A stretch of 64,000 nucleotides of DNA from VXPQ01 sp965116435 (GTDB lineage Bacteria > Bacteroidota > Rhodothermia > Rhodothermales > VXPQ01), in NCBI GenBank assembly GCA_965116435.1, contig OZ220686.1, positions 806,001-870,000 of the forward strand, written 5' to 3'. Below the pieces are notes generated by a model, which was given only the letters and a program-made list of their open reading frames with translations, ran no database searches and was not told the DNA's origin. The position numbers and the translations under genes were made by a program. Shown here one piece after another: positions 9,503 to 17,086 of this stretch (the first letter of the stretch is position 1; each line of letters starts with the position of its first letter).

Positions 9503-9890
9503 CCCCCCCGATTGACCATGCCGCGCCGGGTTACTCTCGCATCGAACAACGACACCACCAACTTCATCGAGATATAGCCGCCCCCGATTGACCATGCCGC
9601 GCCGGCTTACCCTCGCATCGAACAACGCCACCACCAACTTCATCGAGATATAGCCGCCTCTTTTTCGTCTTCGTCGCGACAGGCCAACGACCCCGCCCCA
9701 GGTTACCCTCGCATCGAACAACGCCACCGCCGACTTCATCGAGATATAGCCGCCCCCGATTGACCATGCCGCGCCGGCTTACCCTCGCATCAAACAACGC
9801 CACCGCCGACTTCATAGGGATATAGCCCCCTCTTTTTCGTCTTCGTCGCGACAGGCCAACGACCCCGCCCCGGTTAGCCGGAGTGGGGAT
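9485..9890 (+). repeat. Tandem array derived from the 3' end of the recombinase gene
   Basis: The recombinase ends ...AACAACTCC..., then ATATAG (9497-9502). ATATAG recurs at 9572, 9648, 9744 and 9820, giving unit lengths of 75, 76, 96 and 76 bases. Each unit ends with a frame reading (S)NN(A)T(T/A)(N/D)FI(E/G)I-stop, the counterpart of the recombinase tail NNSAADLIGI-stop. Two spacer types alternate as A-A-B-A-B. Type A contains GATTGACCATGCCGCGCCGG; type B contains TTTTTCGTCTTCGTCGCGAC. The array could mark repeated insertion at an attachment site overlapping the end of the gene. Confidence 0.8.
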
Positions 9891-9982
9891 TTTTTATGGA
9901 GTGAATATCCGTCATGCGCCCTTGTGTGCCATTACGGTGCACGCCGGGCGCGCAAACCTGCCTGGACACACCCACCCATAAC

Positions 9983-10021
9983 AAAATGATCACCCTCGCC
10001 GAGAGGGTGGCGCGTCATTTT
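9983..10021 (+). promoter_or_regulatory. 5' leader hairpin of surface protein paralogue 2
   Basis: AAAATGA (9983-9989) pairs with TCATTTT (10015-10021), and inside CACCCTC pairs with GAGGGTG around a GCCGA loop. The right-arm copy has one base change that converts a C-G pair into a U-G pair in the sense RNA, so the stem is kept. It lies just upstream of the start codon and may control transcription or translation. Confidence 0.6.
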
Positions 10022-10031
10022 AACCAACACT

Positions 10032-10042
10032 GAGCATAAGCC
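10032..10042 (+). promoter_or_regulatory. 5' member of an 11-base inverted repeat bracketing the gene
   Basis: GAGCATAAGCC lies immediately before the ATG. Its exact reverse complement GGCTTATGCTC is at 12634-12644, just after the stop codon. The same bracketing is seen in the reverse-oriented paralogue (20003-20013 and 17350-17360). Confidence 0.7.
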
Positions 10043-12625
10043 ATGACGTTCTTGCTTCATAAATACCATGCGATCAGCCGTACGAAAGTGCGGGAAAGCT
10101 TGCGGCCCTTCGCAAGCGGTATCGCTTCAACCGGTCGCCTCGCGGCGGCATGCCTGTTGCTTGCGGGCTTCCTGGGTGTGGGATCCGCAAACGCACAGTC
10201 TCCCCCCACAATCCTGCGCCTGGGCGGCGGGGATGTGACTATTAGTCTTGACGATGGTACTGGGAACGGCACCAACCTGCAGGTGCATCATTTCGTGATC
10301 GGGGACGGCAAGGCGGTACCGAACCCCACCATGATCGCCTCGGCGGGTGGAGACGCGGTAAAGACATCGTTCTTGATTGGAGGACTTGCCCTCGTTACCC
10401 TGAACGACAGCGACGACGAGCATATGCTGACGATCTCCCCGATCGCCACGGGTGCGTTCAAGATTGCGCTGTCCCCGGACGGGTTTTCGGACCTGACCAC
10501 AGAGGCGGAATCGGCCAACATGGGTACGCCCCGCGAATTTGTGACCTACTCGGCCAATGCGCCCATGCTGACGAACAGAGGGTCTGGTACCGCGTATAAT
10601 CAGATGGCAGCGGACGACAATATGGAGATCATGCTGACGCCTCGGGACAACGTCGCGGCGGATGCGATTGAGGTGATCCCGCTGTTCACCGATCCAGACG
10701 ATGTGTTCCTTACCTACACGGCCAAGGCGGATCCGATCAAGAGGACGAAGGACGGGAAAGAGGTGGACACGGACATCGTGTCTGCGACGATCGTCAGCAA
10801 CAAGTTGATGATTTCCCTGACGGACAAGGCGATGGGAACAGACCCCGACACGTACGTATGGCTTATCGCTACAGATGCGGCGGGCGAACAGGCCCGGAAG
10901 CGTTATGAGATAACCACCGGCTCACCGACTAATCCGTATATCGCCGACGGCGGTCTTGAGGATCGGAACCTCCGGGAGGATGGCGACGCCGTGATGATTT
11001 CGCTGGCCGAAGGCTTCATGGACGACGACTTGGATATTGATACGCAGAACGGCTTGGATCCTGACACCGGAACCAATACCAGTGACGACATGCGTGGCTT
11101 GGAGATTGAGGTCACCAAGATCAGCGACGACACGGCTACCAAGCTAGACCAAGCTGGGGGGTTCACATGGGTTGGGTCCATCGTGACCGCCACGGTTACG
11201 GGCAACAAAACCGACGCGGCGATGATTGAGATTGATCCTCGCAATACGGGAGCGGGTTCGGTCACATTTACGGTGGTTGCTACGGACAAGGGTCCAGCGT
11301 GCCTGTTCCAAGACGACGATGGCAACTCCTATGGATTGATCGACAAGGACGATAATTCCTCTGGACTTGATATGAGTGTTTATACAGGCGACACTGCGCC
11401 GGTCAAGTGCTGGGCGGACGCCAATAATGACACTATGGTAGATGACGGCGAGACCACGAAGCTGTACCCCGATTCGCAGAGCGAGACGACCACCCTCGTG
11501 GTAAATGTCGTGACGACGACCACGCCTTCGGCGGGCTCCACCCCCATTCCGCTGCTGAAATTGGTGTCGGACGTGGATCTGGATGGTAAGACGGTGAACC
11601 TTGCGGATGTGGATACCACAAAGAGCGGCAATCAGGCGGCCTTCAATAACTACATGCAAGCCCTTACCTATGAGGTCGAGCTGGCGCAACACGAGGAGCA
11701 AGACGTAGCCACCGCGACCGTAGATGGTTCGGTGATCACCGTCGTGCCGATCTGGCGTGCAGGCACCGAGACGGTGAAGGCGACGGTTACGGCCACGAAC
11801 GGCAATGACGAGTCGGCCGAGGTCGAGTTCATGGTGGAGGTCGGGACGGCCACGGTTCCGGTCGTGAACCCGGCCATACTGGGTAATCCTCTGATTGCAG
11901 GGGCGATTGCGAACGGTTTCACGCTCCACCCCGGTGAGAGCCTGTCGGTTGACCTTAAGGACCTCCGGGGTGCCATCAAAGAGAATGCCGGCGGCGGCGC
12001 TATGGGCGATGCTGCCGTGGTGGGGCTCCTGGGCGCTGAAGCGGCCAAGGCTCCGTTCCCGCTGTTCATCGATCCGAATGCAGCTGCCAAGGATCAGCTT
12101 CCGGGCGGTCTGGACCTGAAGATCCGTCCTGATGATGTGACGACGGCGCATCTCTGGGCCGAGCAGAGCATGGACAACGACATTTCCACGTCGATGGGCC
12201 GGCTCGTGCTGGATAAGATGGGTGTGTTGACGTTCAACGCCACGGCTCCGAACACGATGACGTTGACGATCCATGGTACGGACCGCGAGCGCAAACGGGT
12301 GGAGGCAACGACGATGATCACGGTTATGCCGAATACGAGCGCAGAAGGGGATGAGCTTCCGAGGGAGGTAAGCCTCTCCCAGAACTACCCGAACCCGTTC
12401 AATCCTCAGACGACGATCGAATACGCCTTACCTGCTGCGGGCGATGTGAGCCTGATCGTGTACGACATGCTTGGTCGGGAAGTGACAACGTTGCTGAACG
12501 GTCCTCAGACGGCGGGTCGTCACACGGTGAACTTCGACGCGGCGCACCTTTCGAACGGCACGTACGTGTACCGTCTGGTGGCTCCGAACAAGACCATCAC
12601 CCGCACGATGGTGCTCGTCAAGTAG
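10043..12625 (+). CDS. T9SS-secreted surface protein, paralogue 2 (left arm)
   Basis: 860 residues. Basic N-terminus and signal peptide (LAAACLLLAGFLGVGSANAQ, residues about 33-52), then PPTILRLGGGDVTISL. The body holds several beta-sandwich repeats with Asp/Asn-rich loops (for example DADDNM-like and DPDDVFLTYTAKAD), ending in the T9SS sorting domain. Compared with the paralogue at 17369 the first ~150 and last ~110 residues are almost the same while the centre differs in loops and insertions. This pattern is expected of surface proteins that exchange ends or diversify their exposed parts. A strong terminator follows. No catalytic motif was seen; an adhesin or S-layer-like role is only a guess. 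Confidence 0.85.
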   Translation: MTFLLHKYHAISRTKVRESLRPFASGIASTGRLAAACLLLAGFLGVGSANAQSPPTILRLGGGDVTISLDDGTGNGTNLQVHHFVIGDGKAVPNPTMIASAGGDAVKTSFLIGGLALVTLNDSDDEHMLTISPIATGAFKIALSPDGFSDLTTEAESANMGTPREFVTYSANAPMLTNRGSGTAYNQMAADDNMEIMLTPRDNVAADAIEVIPLFTDPDDVFLTYTAKADPIKRTKDGKEVDTDIVSATIVSNKLMISLTDKAMGTDPDTYVWLIATDAAGEQARKRYEITTGSPTNPYIADGGLEDRNLREDGDAVMISLAEGFMDDDLDIDTQNGLDPDTGTNTSDDMRGLEIEVTKISDDTATKLDQAGGFTWVGSIVTATVTGNKTDAAMIEIDPRNTGAGSVTFTVVATDKGPACLFQDDDGNSYGLIDKDDNSSGLDMSVYTGDTAPVKCWADANNDTMVDDGETTKLYPDSQSETTTLVVNVVTTTTPSAGSTPIPLLKLVSDVDLDGKTVNLADVDTTKSGNQAAFNNYMQALTYEVELAQHEEQDVATATVDGSVITVVPIWRAGTETVKATVTATNGNDESAEVEFMVEVGTATVPVVNPAILGNPLIAGAIANGFTLHPGESLSVDLKDLRGAIKENAGGGAMGDAAVVGLLGAEAAKAPFPLFIDPNAAAKDQLPGGLDLKIRPDDVTTAHLWAEQSMDNDISTSMGRLVLDKMGVLTFNATAPNTMTLTIHGTDRERKRVEATTMITVMPNTSAEGDELPREVSLSQNYPNPFNPQTTIEYALPAAGDVSLIVYDMLGREVTTLLNGPQTAGRHTVNFDAAHLSNGTYVYRLVAPNKTITRTMVLVK

Positions 12626-12633
12626 CGCCTCTC

Positions 12634-12644
12634 GGCTTATGCTC
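12634..12644 (+). promoter_or_regulatory. 3' member of the 11-base inverted repeat
   Basis: GGCTTATGCTC lies nine bases after the stop codon of paralogue 2 and is complementary to the leader at 10032-10042. The two sites could pair in the mRNA or serve as inverted recombination sites. Confidence 0.7.
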
Positions 12645-12647
12645 AAG

Positions 12648-12683
12648 CAAGGCCCTCGTTGTCGCAAGACAGCGAGGGCCTTG
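12648..12683 (+). terminator. Terminator of surface protein paralogue 2
   Basis: CAAGGCCCTCG(T)TGTC and GACAGCGAGGGCCTTG form a long near-perfect stem; the run of T after it is short. The mirror copy is at 17311-17346. Confidence 0.7.
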
Positions 12684-12776
12684 TTGCGTTTATGGGGGCG
12701 GGGGCGTATGTCACCCTTGCCCTGATGTCGTTTTTCTCTCGCCAGAATGCCCGAGTGGCGCGCCGCCACAAGGCTA

Positions 12777-13072
12777 TTCCGCCGTCCGCCTTGCCCGCCG
12801 TCCGCCTTGCCCGCCGTCCGCCTTGCCCGCCGTCCGCCTTGCCCGCCGTCCGCCTTGCCCGCCGTCCGCCTTGCCCGCCGTCCGCCTTGCCCGCCGTCCG
12901 CCTTGCCCGCCGTCCCGCCTTGCCCGCCGGGACGCCTTGCCCGCCGGGACGCCTCGCCCGCCGTCCCGCCTTGCCCGCCGTCCCGCCTCGCCCGCCGTCC
13001 GCCTTGCCCGCCGTCCCGCCTTGCCCGCCGTCCCGCCTCGCCCACCGTCCGCCTCGCCCGCCGTCCGTCCCG
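12777..13072. repeat. 16-17 bp tandem repeat array (about 17 units)
   Basis: Units of the form CGTCCGCCTTGCCCGC, some with an extra C or with GGGACGCC, repeat about 17 times without interruption. The equivalent place in the right arm of the inverted repeat (about 17200-17215) holds only a trace of one unit. The array gives long Arg/Pro and Gly/Arg open frames on both strands, which I regard as artefacts. Confidence 0.9.
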
Positions 13073-13155
13073 CCCAAAGTCCGCTGCCCGTCACCCTGGG
13101 GCGCGGCGCCTGAATAGGGCGGCTTGCTTTGCGTGTATCTTTTTTCTGCGCCAGG

Positions 13156-13186
13156 GGTTATGTTTCGCCGATTTATGTGTCTATAG
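13156..13186 (+). promoter_or_regulatory. Shared upstream element, copy a (before hicA)
   Basis: GGTTATGTTTCGCCG followed by TTATGTGTCTATAG. Close copies lie before the coiled-coil gene (13879-13909) and, on the minus strand, before the TIGR02757 gene (17087-17114). It is probably a promoter or operator that is copied with each gene. Copies a and c also mark the inner edges of the inverted repeat. Confidence 0.55.
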
Positions 13187-13239
13187 GGTCTCCAAATTCA
13201 AGGTGTAACCTGTTGACAATCGTAATTCAAGGTGCGAAA

Positions 13240-13446
13240 TTGAGAGATAGCGAATTTCTACGGCGCGCCAAACGTTACGCTCGGCGATATGGCCTGCCGT
13301 ATCATTTCGACCCGCGACGAGGCAAGGGAAGTCACGGCATCCTGTACGTTGGAGATCGCCGCACGACCATAAAGCGAGGAGAATTGACGACAGGCACCTT
13401 GCACAATATGCTGAAACAACTCGACATCCGGAAGGAGGAATTCTGA
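13240..13446 (+). CDS. hicA: HicA-family mRNA interferase toxin
   Basis: About 68 residues. The start is taken as TTG 13240, eight bases after an AAGGTG ribosome-binding site. The upstream open frame only reads through the inverted-repeat edge. HicA toxins have a double-stranded-RNA-binding-like fold with a catalytic His. Here the hallmark is GKGSHGILYVGDRRTTI, with the GSH histidine, followed by LTTGTLHNMLKQLDI. The stop overlaps the start of hicB by one base (TGATG), the usual toxin-first order. It sits inside the spacer of the 3 kb inverted repeat and may stabilise it. Confidence 0.85.
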   Translation: MRDSEFLRRAKRYARRYGLPYHFDPRRGKGSHGILYVGDRRTTIKRGELTTGTLHNMLKQLDIRKEEF

Positions 13447-13871
13447 TGGCCTACATATACTCGTGCGTATTGACCCCCGAAATCGGCGGCGGGTTTTCGG
13501 TTACTTTTCCAGATGTGCCCGCCGCGCTTACCCATGGCGCCGATCAGGACGAAGCATTGGCTATGGCAGAGGATGCTTTGGTGGCGGCGCTGGGCGCGTA
13601 TATTCAATGTCGTGAAGATATTCCGGTCCCGAGTCCGGTTGTGTCGGGGCAGAGGCGTATTTCCGTGCGCTCCATGGTGGCGTCCAAACTGGCGCTTTAT
13701 TCAGCAATGCGATCCCGGCGCATCACGCAAACCGATCTGGCCCACCGCATGGAGGCAAGCGAGGGCGCCATCAGCAAGCTCCTGGACCTCGACAGTCATT
13801 CGCGTATCGGGGATATCGAACAAGCGCTGGCTATGGTCCATGTCACCGATCCTGTATGGCAAAAAAATTAA
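13446..13871 (+). CDS. hicB: HicB-family antitoxin
   Basis: 141 residues. The N-terminal half is the HicB fold with YSCVLTPEIGGGFSVTFPDVP and an alpha-helical DQDEALAMAEDAL. The C-terminal half is a helix-turn-helix (RRITQTDLAHRMEASEGAISKLLD), so it should neutralise HicA and repress the operon. It starts within the hicA stop codon. Confidence 0.88.
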   Translation: MAYIYSCVLTPEIGGGFSVTFPDVPAALTHGADQDEALAMAEDALVAALGAYIQCREDIPVPSPVVSGQRRISVRSMVASKLALYSAMRSRRITQTDLAHRMEASEGAISKLLDLDSHSRIGDIEQALAMVHVTDPVWQKN

Positions 13872-13878
13872 GGGGAAA

Positions 13879-13909
13879 GGTCATGTTTCGCCGGTTTATG
13901 TGTCTATAG
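13879..13909 (+). promoter_or_regulatory. Shared upstream element, copy b
   Basis: GGTCATGTTTCGCCGG then TTTATGTGTCTATAG, differing from copy a at two positions. It lies 127 bases before the coiled-coil gene. Confidence 0.55.
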
Positions 13910-14035
13910 TTGGAACCGTCCGAAATCCATGGCGATACAATTCAGCAAGGCCCTTGCCTGAGGTTCTTCGCCGCGAGCTGGACGGATGTTACGAACAGCA
14001 AAACAAACGGAAACATGGGAATCCAGGAAATAAAC

Positions 14036-15274
14036 ATGCTTCTCAGTCTGGCCATTGCGGCCTTGGCTGTGATTGCAACCGTTGTTATGGCCTTCCGCCA
14101 GGAAAAACGAACCGATAAGTCGGAACTTCGCGAGGCAATCGACAAGGGATTTGCGAAAGCCCAGACGGAAAGGTTGGAACTTCGGGAGACAATAGCAGAA
14201 ACCCGGTCAGAACTTCAGGATGCAATGCACAAGGGGTTTGCGGAAGCCCGATCGGAAAGGTCGAAACTTCGGGAGACAATAGCAGAAACCCGGTCAGAAC
14301 TTCAGGATGCAATGCACAAGGGGTTTGCGGAAGCCCGATCGGAAAGGTCGGAACTTCGGGAGACAATAGCAGAAACCCGGTCAGAACTTCAGGATGCAAT
14401 GCACAAGGGGTTTGCGGAAGCCCGATCGGAAAGGTCGGAACTTCGGGAGACAATAGCAGAAACCCGGTCAGAACTTCAGGATGCAATGCACAAGGGGTTT
14501 GCGGAAGCCCGATCGGAAAGGTCGGAACTTCGGGAGACAATAGACCAGAAATCTGCAGAAACCCGGTCAGAACTTCGGGAGGCAATGGACAAGGGGTTTG
14601 CGGAAGCCCGGTCGGAAAGGTTGGAACTTCGGGAGACAATAGACCAGAAATCTGCAGAAACCCGGTCAGAACTTCGGGAGGCAATGGACAAGGGGTTTGC
14701 GGAAGCCCGGTCGGAAAGGTCGGAACTTCGGGAGACGATAGACCAGAAATCTACAGAAACCCGGTCAGAACTTCGGGAGGCAATGGATAAGGGATTTGCG
14801 GAAGCCCGGTCGGAAAGGTCGGAACTTCGGGAGACGATGGACAAGGGGTTTGGGGAGGCTCGGTCGGAAAGGTCGGAACTTCGGGAGACAATAGACCAGA
14901 AATCTGCAGAAACCCGGTCAGAACTTCGGGAGGCAATGGACAAGGGATTTGCGGAAGCCCGGTCGGAAAGGTCGGAACTTCGGGAGACGATGGACAAGGG
15001 GTTTGGGGAGGCTCGGTCGGAAAGATCGGAACTTCGGGAGACAATAGACGGGAAATCTGCGGAAACCCGGTCAGAACTTCGGGAGGCAATGGATAAGGGA
15101 TTTGCGGAAATTCGGGAGACAATAGACCAGAGATCTGCCGAAGCCCAGGCAGAAAGGTCGGATCTTCGGGAGGATATTCGGGCGAACAGGGGATCCATTG
15201 ACGGCATTTATCACGTCCTGTTGCGACAGAAAGAGGGCGAAATAACGTCGGGCATACCTGTAGGAAACGAATAG
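14036..15274 (+). CDS. Membrane-anchored coiled-coil protein with 29/33-residue repeats
   Basis: About 412 residues. ATG 14036 is preferred because AGGA lies eight bases before it and it leads straight into the membrane segment MLLSLAIAALAVIATVVMAF; ATG 14015 is an alternative. After the helix come about ten repeats. Four are 29 residues (RSELRETIAETRSELQDAMH... type). Later ones are 33 residues with an inserted DQKSA, and some are shortened to 18 residues (ETMDKGFGEARSE). The whole is a charged amphipathic helix, expected to form a long coiled coil projecting from the membrane. The 87-bp DNA repeats are almost identical, so copy number should be unstable. Function is unknown; the N-terminal plan resembles the protein at 292-873. 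Confidence 0.8.
   Translation: MLLSLAIAALAVIATVVMAFRQEKRTDKSELREAIDKGFAKAQTERLELRETIAETRSELQDAMHKGFAEARSERSKLRETIAETRSELQDAMHKGFAEARSERSELRETIAETRSELQDAMHKGFAEARSERSELRETIAETRSELQDAMHKGFAEARSERSELRETIDQKSAETRSELREAMDKGFAEARSERLELRETIDQKSAETRSELREAMDKGFAEARSERSELRETIDQKSTETRSELREAMDKGFAEARSERSELRETMDKGFGEARSERSELRETIDQKSAETRSELREAMDKGFAEARSERSELRETMDKGFGEARSERSELRETIDGKSAETRSELREAMDKGFAEIRETIDQRSAEAQAERSDLREDIRANRGSIDGIYHVLLRQKEGEITSGIPVGNE
14178..15130 (+). repeat. In-frame 87/99 bp repeats within the coiled-coil gene
   Basis: Units start with GAACTTCGGGAGACAATAG. The first block has a period of 87 bases and is almost invariant. The second block has a period of 99 bases, interrupted by two shortened units. 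The mosaic order shows expansion by unequal exchange. Confidence 0.9.
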
Positions 15275-15344
15275 GCCGATCCATAGAGGGTGTCCGCTGG
15301 AATAAGACTATTCTGAGCCCATTCCGCCTGTGCCGCCCCGCTCT

Positions 15345-15400
15345 CGTGCCGCCTTCGTCCGGCTTGCCTTAGCCAGCCCCTTCGTCCGCGCCCCCCTGCG
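15345..15400. repeat. Single copy of the 41-bp intergenic repeat
   Basis: CGTCCGGCTTGCCTTAGCCAGC occurs here, split as CGTCCGGCTTGCC and TTAGCCAGC, and recurs in the array at 16149-16290. The rest of the gap 15275-15505 shows no gene. Confidence 0.6.
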
Positions 15401-15505
15401 CCGTTCCATCGGGGAAACGCTTTGCCGCAAGGCGGTTTCGATGGAACTGACATGGCGCATTACGGTACACTGCAACCGCTTCCTTCCTGCCCTGCATTGC
15501 AATAA

Positions 15506-16147
15506 ATGTACAATCTTGACATGGGCGGCGTTTTTATATACTGGGACAACTCGAATGTTTTCCATGAGGCGCAACGGCTTGCCGAGGAGAAGGCCGAAGG
15601 TCCAAATGCACGCTATCGAGTTCGAATCAACTTCGATAATATATTCAAGCTGGCGCATGCTGACCGCCCTGTAAAACACGCTGTTGCAGCAGGCTCGGTG
15701 CCTCCCGAAATGAGACAGTTGTGGAATCGCCTGGAAAATCATGGTGTCGAGGTGAAATTATTCGATCGGATTAGTCCCGAACACGGGGAACAAGAAATGC
15801 CTGATCGATTATTGCAGTTGCGTATGCTCGAAGACGCATTGGACAATAACGGAAACCCGGGTATCGTGGTCTTGTTGACAGGCGACGGGGCAGGTTATCT
15901 GGAAGGTGCGGGTTTTCACAGTACGCTGGAACGGATGCACAGGCGCGGTTGGAAGGTCGAAATCCTTTCTTGGGCGCATTCGTGCAACCAGCGAATGCGG
16001 AAATGGGTCGAGGAACACGGATTGTTTGTGGCGCTGGACGATTTCTATGACTCCATTACCTTCATGGAGCCATCCAGGCCGGGATACGAGTTTGCATTGG
16101 CCCGGGATTCGGCTACGCTGGACTTGTCCCGTCGCCCCTTGTCCTGA
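15506..16147 (+). CDS. NYN-domain (PIN-like) putative ribonuclease
   Basis: 213 residues. NYN proteins are PIN-related metal-dependent RNases. Here IYWDNSNVF (residues about 11-19) is the first acidic strand and PGIVVLLTGDGAGYLEG is the second Asp motif (VLLTGDGD-type). WKVEILSWAHS is the next beta strand, followed by WVEEHGLFVALDDFYDSITF. ATG 15521 is an alternative start and no clear ribosome-binding site is visible. It lies in the inverted-repeat spacer beside HicAB, and its 3' end runs into the 41-bp repeat array. The substrate is unknown. Confidence 0.8.
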   Translation: MYNLDMGGVFIYWDNSNVFHEAQRLAEEKAEGPNARYRVRINFDNIFKLAHADRPVKHAVAAGSVPPEMRQLWNRLENHGVEVKLFDRISPEHGEQEMPDRLLQLRMLEDALDNNGNPGIVVLLTGDGAGYLEGAGFHSTLERMHRRGWKVEILSWAHSCNQRMRKWVEEHGLFVALDDFYDSITFMEPSRPGYEFALARDSATLDLSRRPLS

Positions 16148-16148
16148 T

Positions 16149-16290
16149 CCGGCTCGCCGTAGCCAGCACCGCCGTCCGGCCGCCTTCGTCCGGCTTGCCG
16201 TAGCCAGCACCGCCGTCCGGCCATCTTTGTCCGGCTTGCCTTAGCCAGCACCGCCGTCTGCGCCTCCCTCGTCCGGCTCGCCGTAGGCGC
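16149..16290. repeat. 41-bp tandem repeat joining two convergent genes
   Basis: CCGGCTYGCC followed by GTAGCCAGCACCGCCGTC begins at 16149, 16190, 16231 and 16273, a period of 41-42 bases. The array starts just after the NYN gene stop and runs into the last codons of the TIGR02757 gene (AYGEPDEGGADGGAG), so it has become coding at one end. Confidence 0.85.
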
Positions 16291-17062
16291 CCAGGCCGAA
16301 GAAGGCGAAATCGTAGCGGGCCGGGTCTTTCGGGTTTAGGCGGCGGCAGTTTTCTGTCAATTCGATGCAGGCTTTCCAGTCGTTGGTTCGCCGCGTCAGC
16401 ATGCCCAGGCGGCGGGCTTCCCGTCCTGAATGCACATCCAGCGGAAGCATGAGTTGCCGGGGTGCAATGCGTTTCCACAGGCACATATCTACGGGGCCAG
16501 GCCGCACCATCCAGCGCAGGTACATATTCAGGCGCTTGCAGGCGCTTCCCCTCGCCGGACGGGCAAGATGTTTTTGCAAACGCAGGGGCGTGTCTGGGTG
16601 CGCGGTCAGCACGGCATCGCTGAACCCCTGTATGGCGGGGCCCACATGCGCCGCCGAGTCCGGCAGATGCCGCGCAAAAAGCGCTTCCATGGTTTCGTGC
16701 CTGCGCAGCAAGAGGCCGAGGTTGTGCGTGAACCAGAAAAGGTCCTCCGGCTGAAACGTTCGATGTCGGAAGCCCTGCAGATGCCCGGCGTCCCGATCCC
16801 CGTCGAATCCGCGAACGAACGCATAGGGACGAAAATGCATCCGTTCGCAAAGGTCCGCCATCTTCTTCAGGACGGTTGCCCGGCGCCCCCAGGACAGCAA
16901 CGCGGCATACACGCCGATAACTTCCCGATCCCGGGGATCGTCGAACCCGTGCGGGATGGAGACAGGGTCCTTGTCGATAAAGGCGGGCTGCTCGAAATGC
17001 CGCACAAGCCGCTCAAGGTAATCCTGGCTCGGTTCTTCGGTTTCGCGCAACCTCGAAGTCAT
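16241..17062 (-). CDS. TIGR02757 family protein
   Basis: About 273 residues. The family (DUF2400) is widespread in Bacteroidota and of unknown biochemical role. Typical segments are FIDKDPVSIPHGFDDPRDREVIGVYAALLSWG, SPACKRLN-like GSACKRLNMYLRWMVR and LGMLTRRTNDWKACIELT, which recalls helix-hairpin-helix DNA-repair proteins. The start at 17062 (MTSRLRETEE) is preferred, because the longer frame to 17143 only translates the edge of the inverted repeat and copy c of the shared upstream element. The C-terminus has been lengthened by the 41-bp repeat. Confidence 0.8.
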   Translation of the reverse strand: MTSRLRETEEPSQDYLERLVRHFEQPAFIDKDPVSIPHGFDDPRDREVIGVYAALLSWGRRATVLKKMADLCERMHFRPYAFVRGFDGDRDAGHLQGFRHRTFQPEDLFWFTHNLGLLLRRHETMEALFARHLPDSAAHVGPAIQGFSDAVLTAHPDTPLRLQKHLARPARGSACKRLNMYLRWMVRPGPVDMCLWKRIAPRQLMLPLDVHSGREARRLGMLTRRTNDWKACIELTENCRRLNPKDPARYDFAFFGLGAYGEPDEGGADGGAG

Positions 17063-17086
17063 GTGCAATGAATATTGGACGGCTCC

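Larger units (their letters stand above)
9913..13186 (+). repeat. Left arm of a ~3 kb inverted repeat
   Basis: This arm runs from CATGCGCCC (9913) through the surface-protein gene and terminator to CTATAG (13186). It pairs with the reverse complement of 17087-20130. The ends of the arms (leader, signal peptide, sorting domain, terminator, distal spacer) are nearly identical, whereas the middle of the gene has diverged. The left arm carries an extra tandem array (12777-13072) that is collapsed to almost nothing in the right arm. Confidence 0.9.

Noticed and set aside
9485..9890. CRISPR-like array
   Set aside because: Units have no constant repeat plus unique spacer of equal size; the 'spacers' are two alternating types and the repeated part derives from the recombinase 3' end. 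No cas genes nearby.
12659..13208. Pro/Arg- or Gly/Arg-rich proteins on both strands
   Set aside because: The frames are open only because of the 16-17 bp GC repeat, have no plausible start context and disappear in the other inverted-repeat arm.
13129..13239. Longer HicA start in the inverted-repeat edge
   Set aside because: The same peptide (MRVSFFCA...) also precedes the unrelated TIGR02757 protein in the other arm, so it is translated repeat, not protein.
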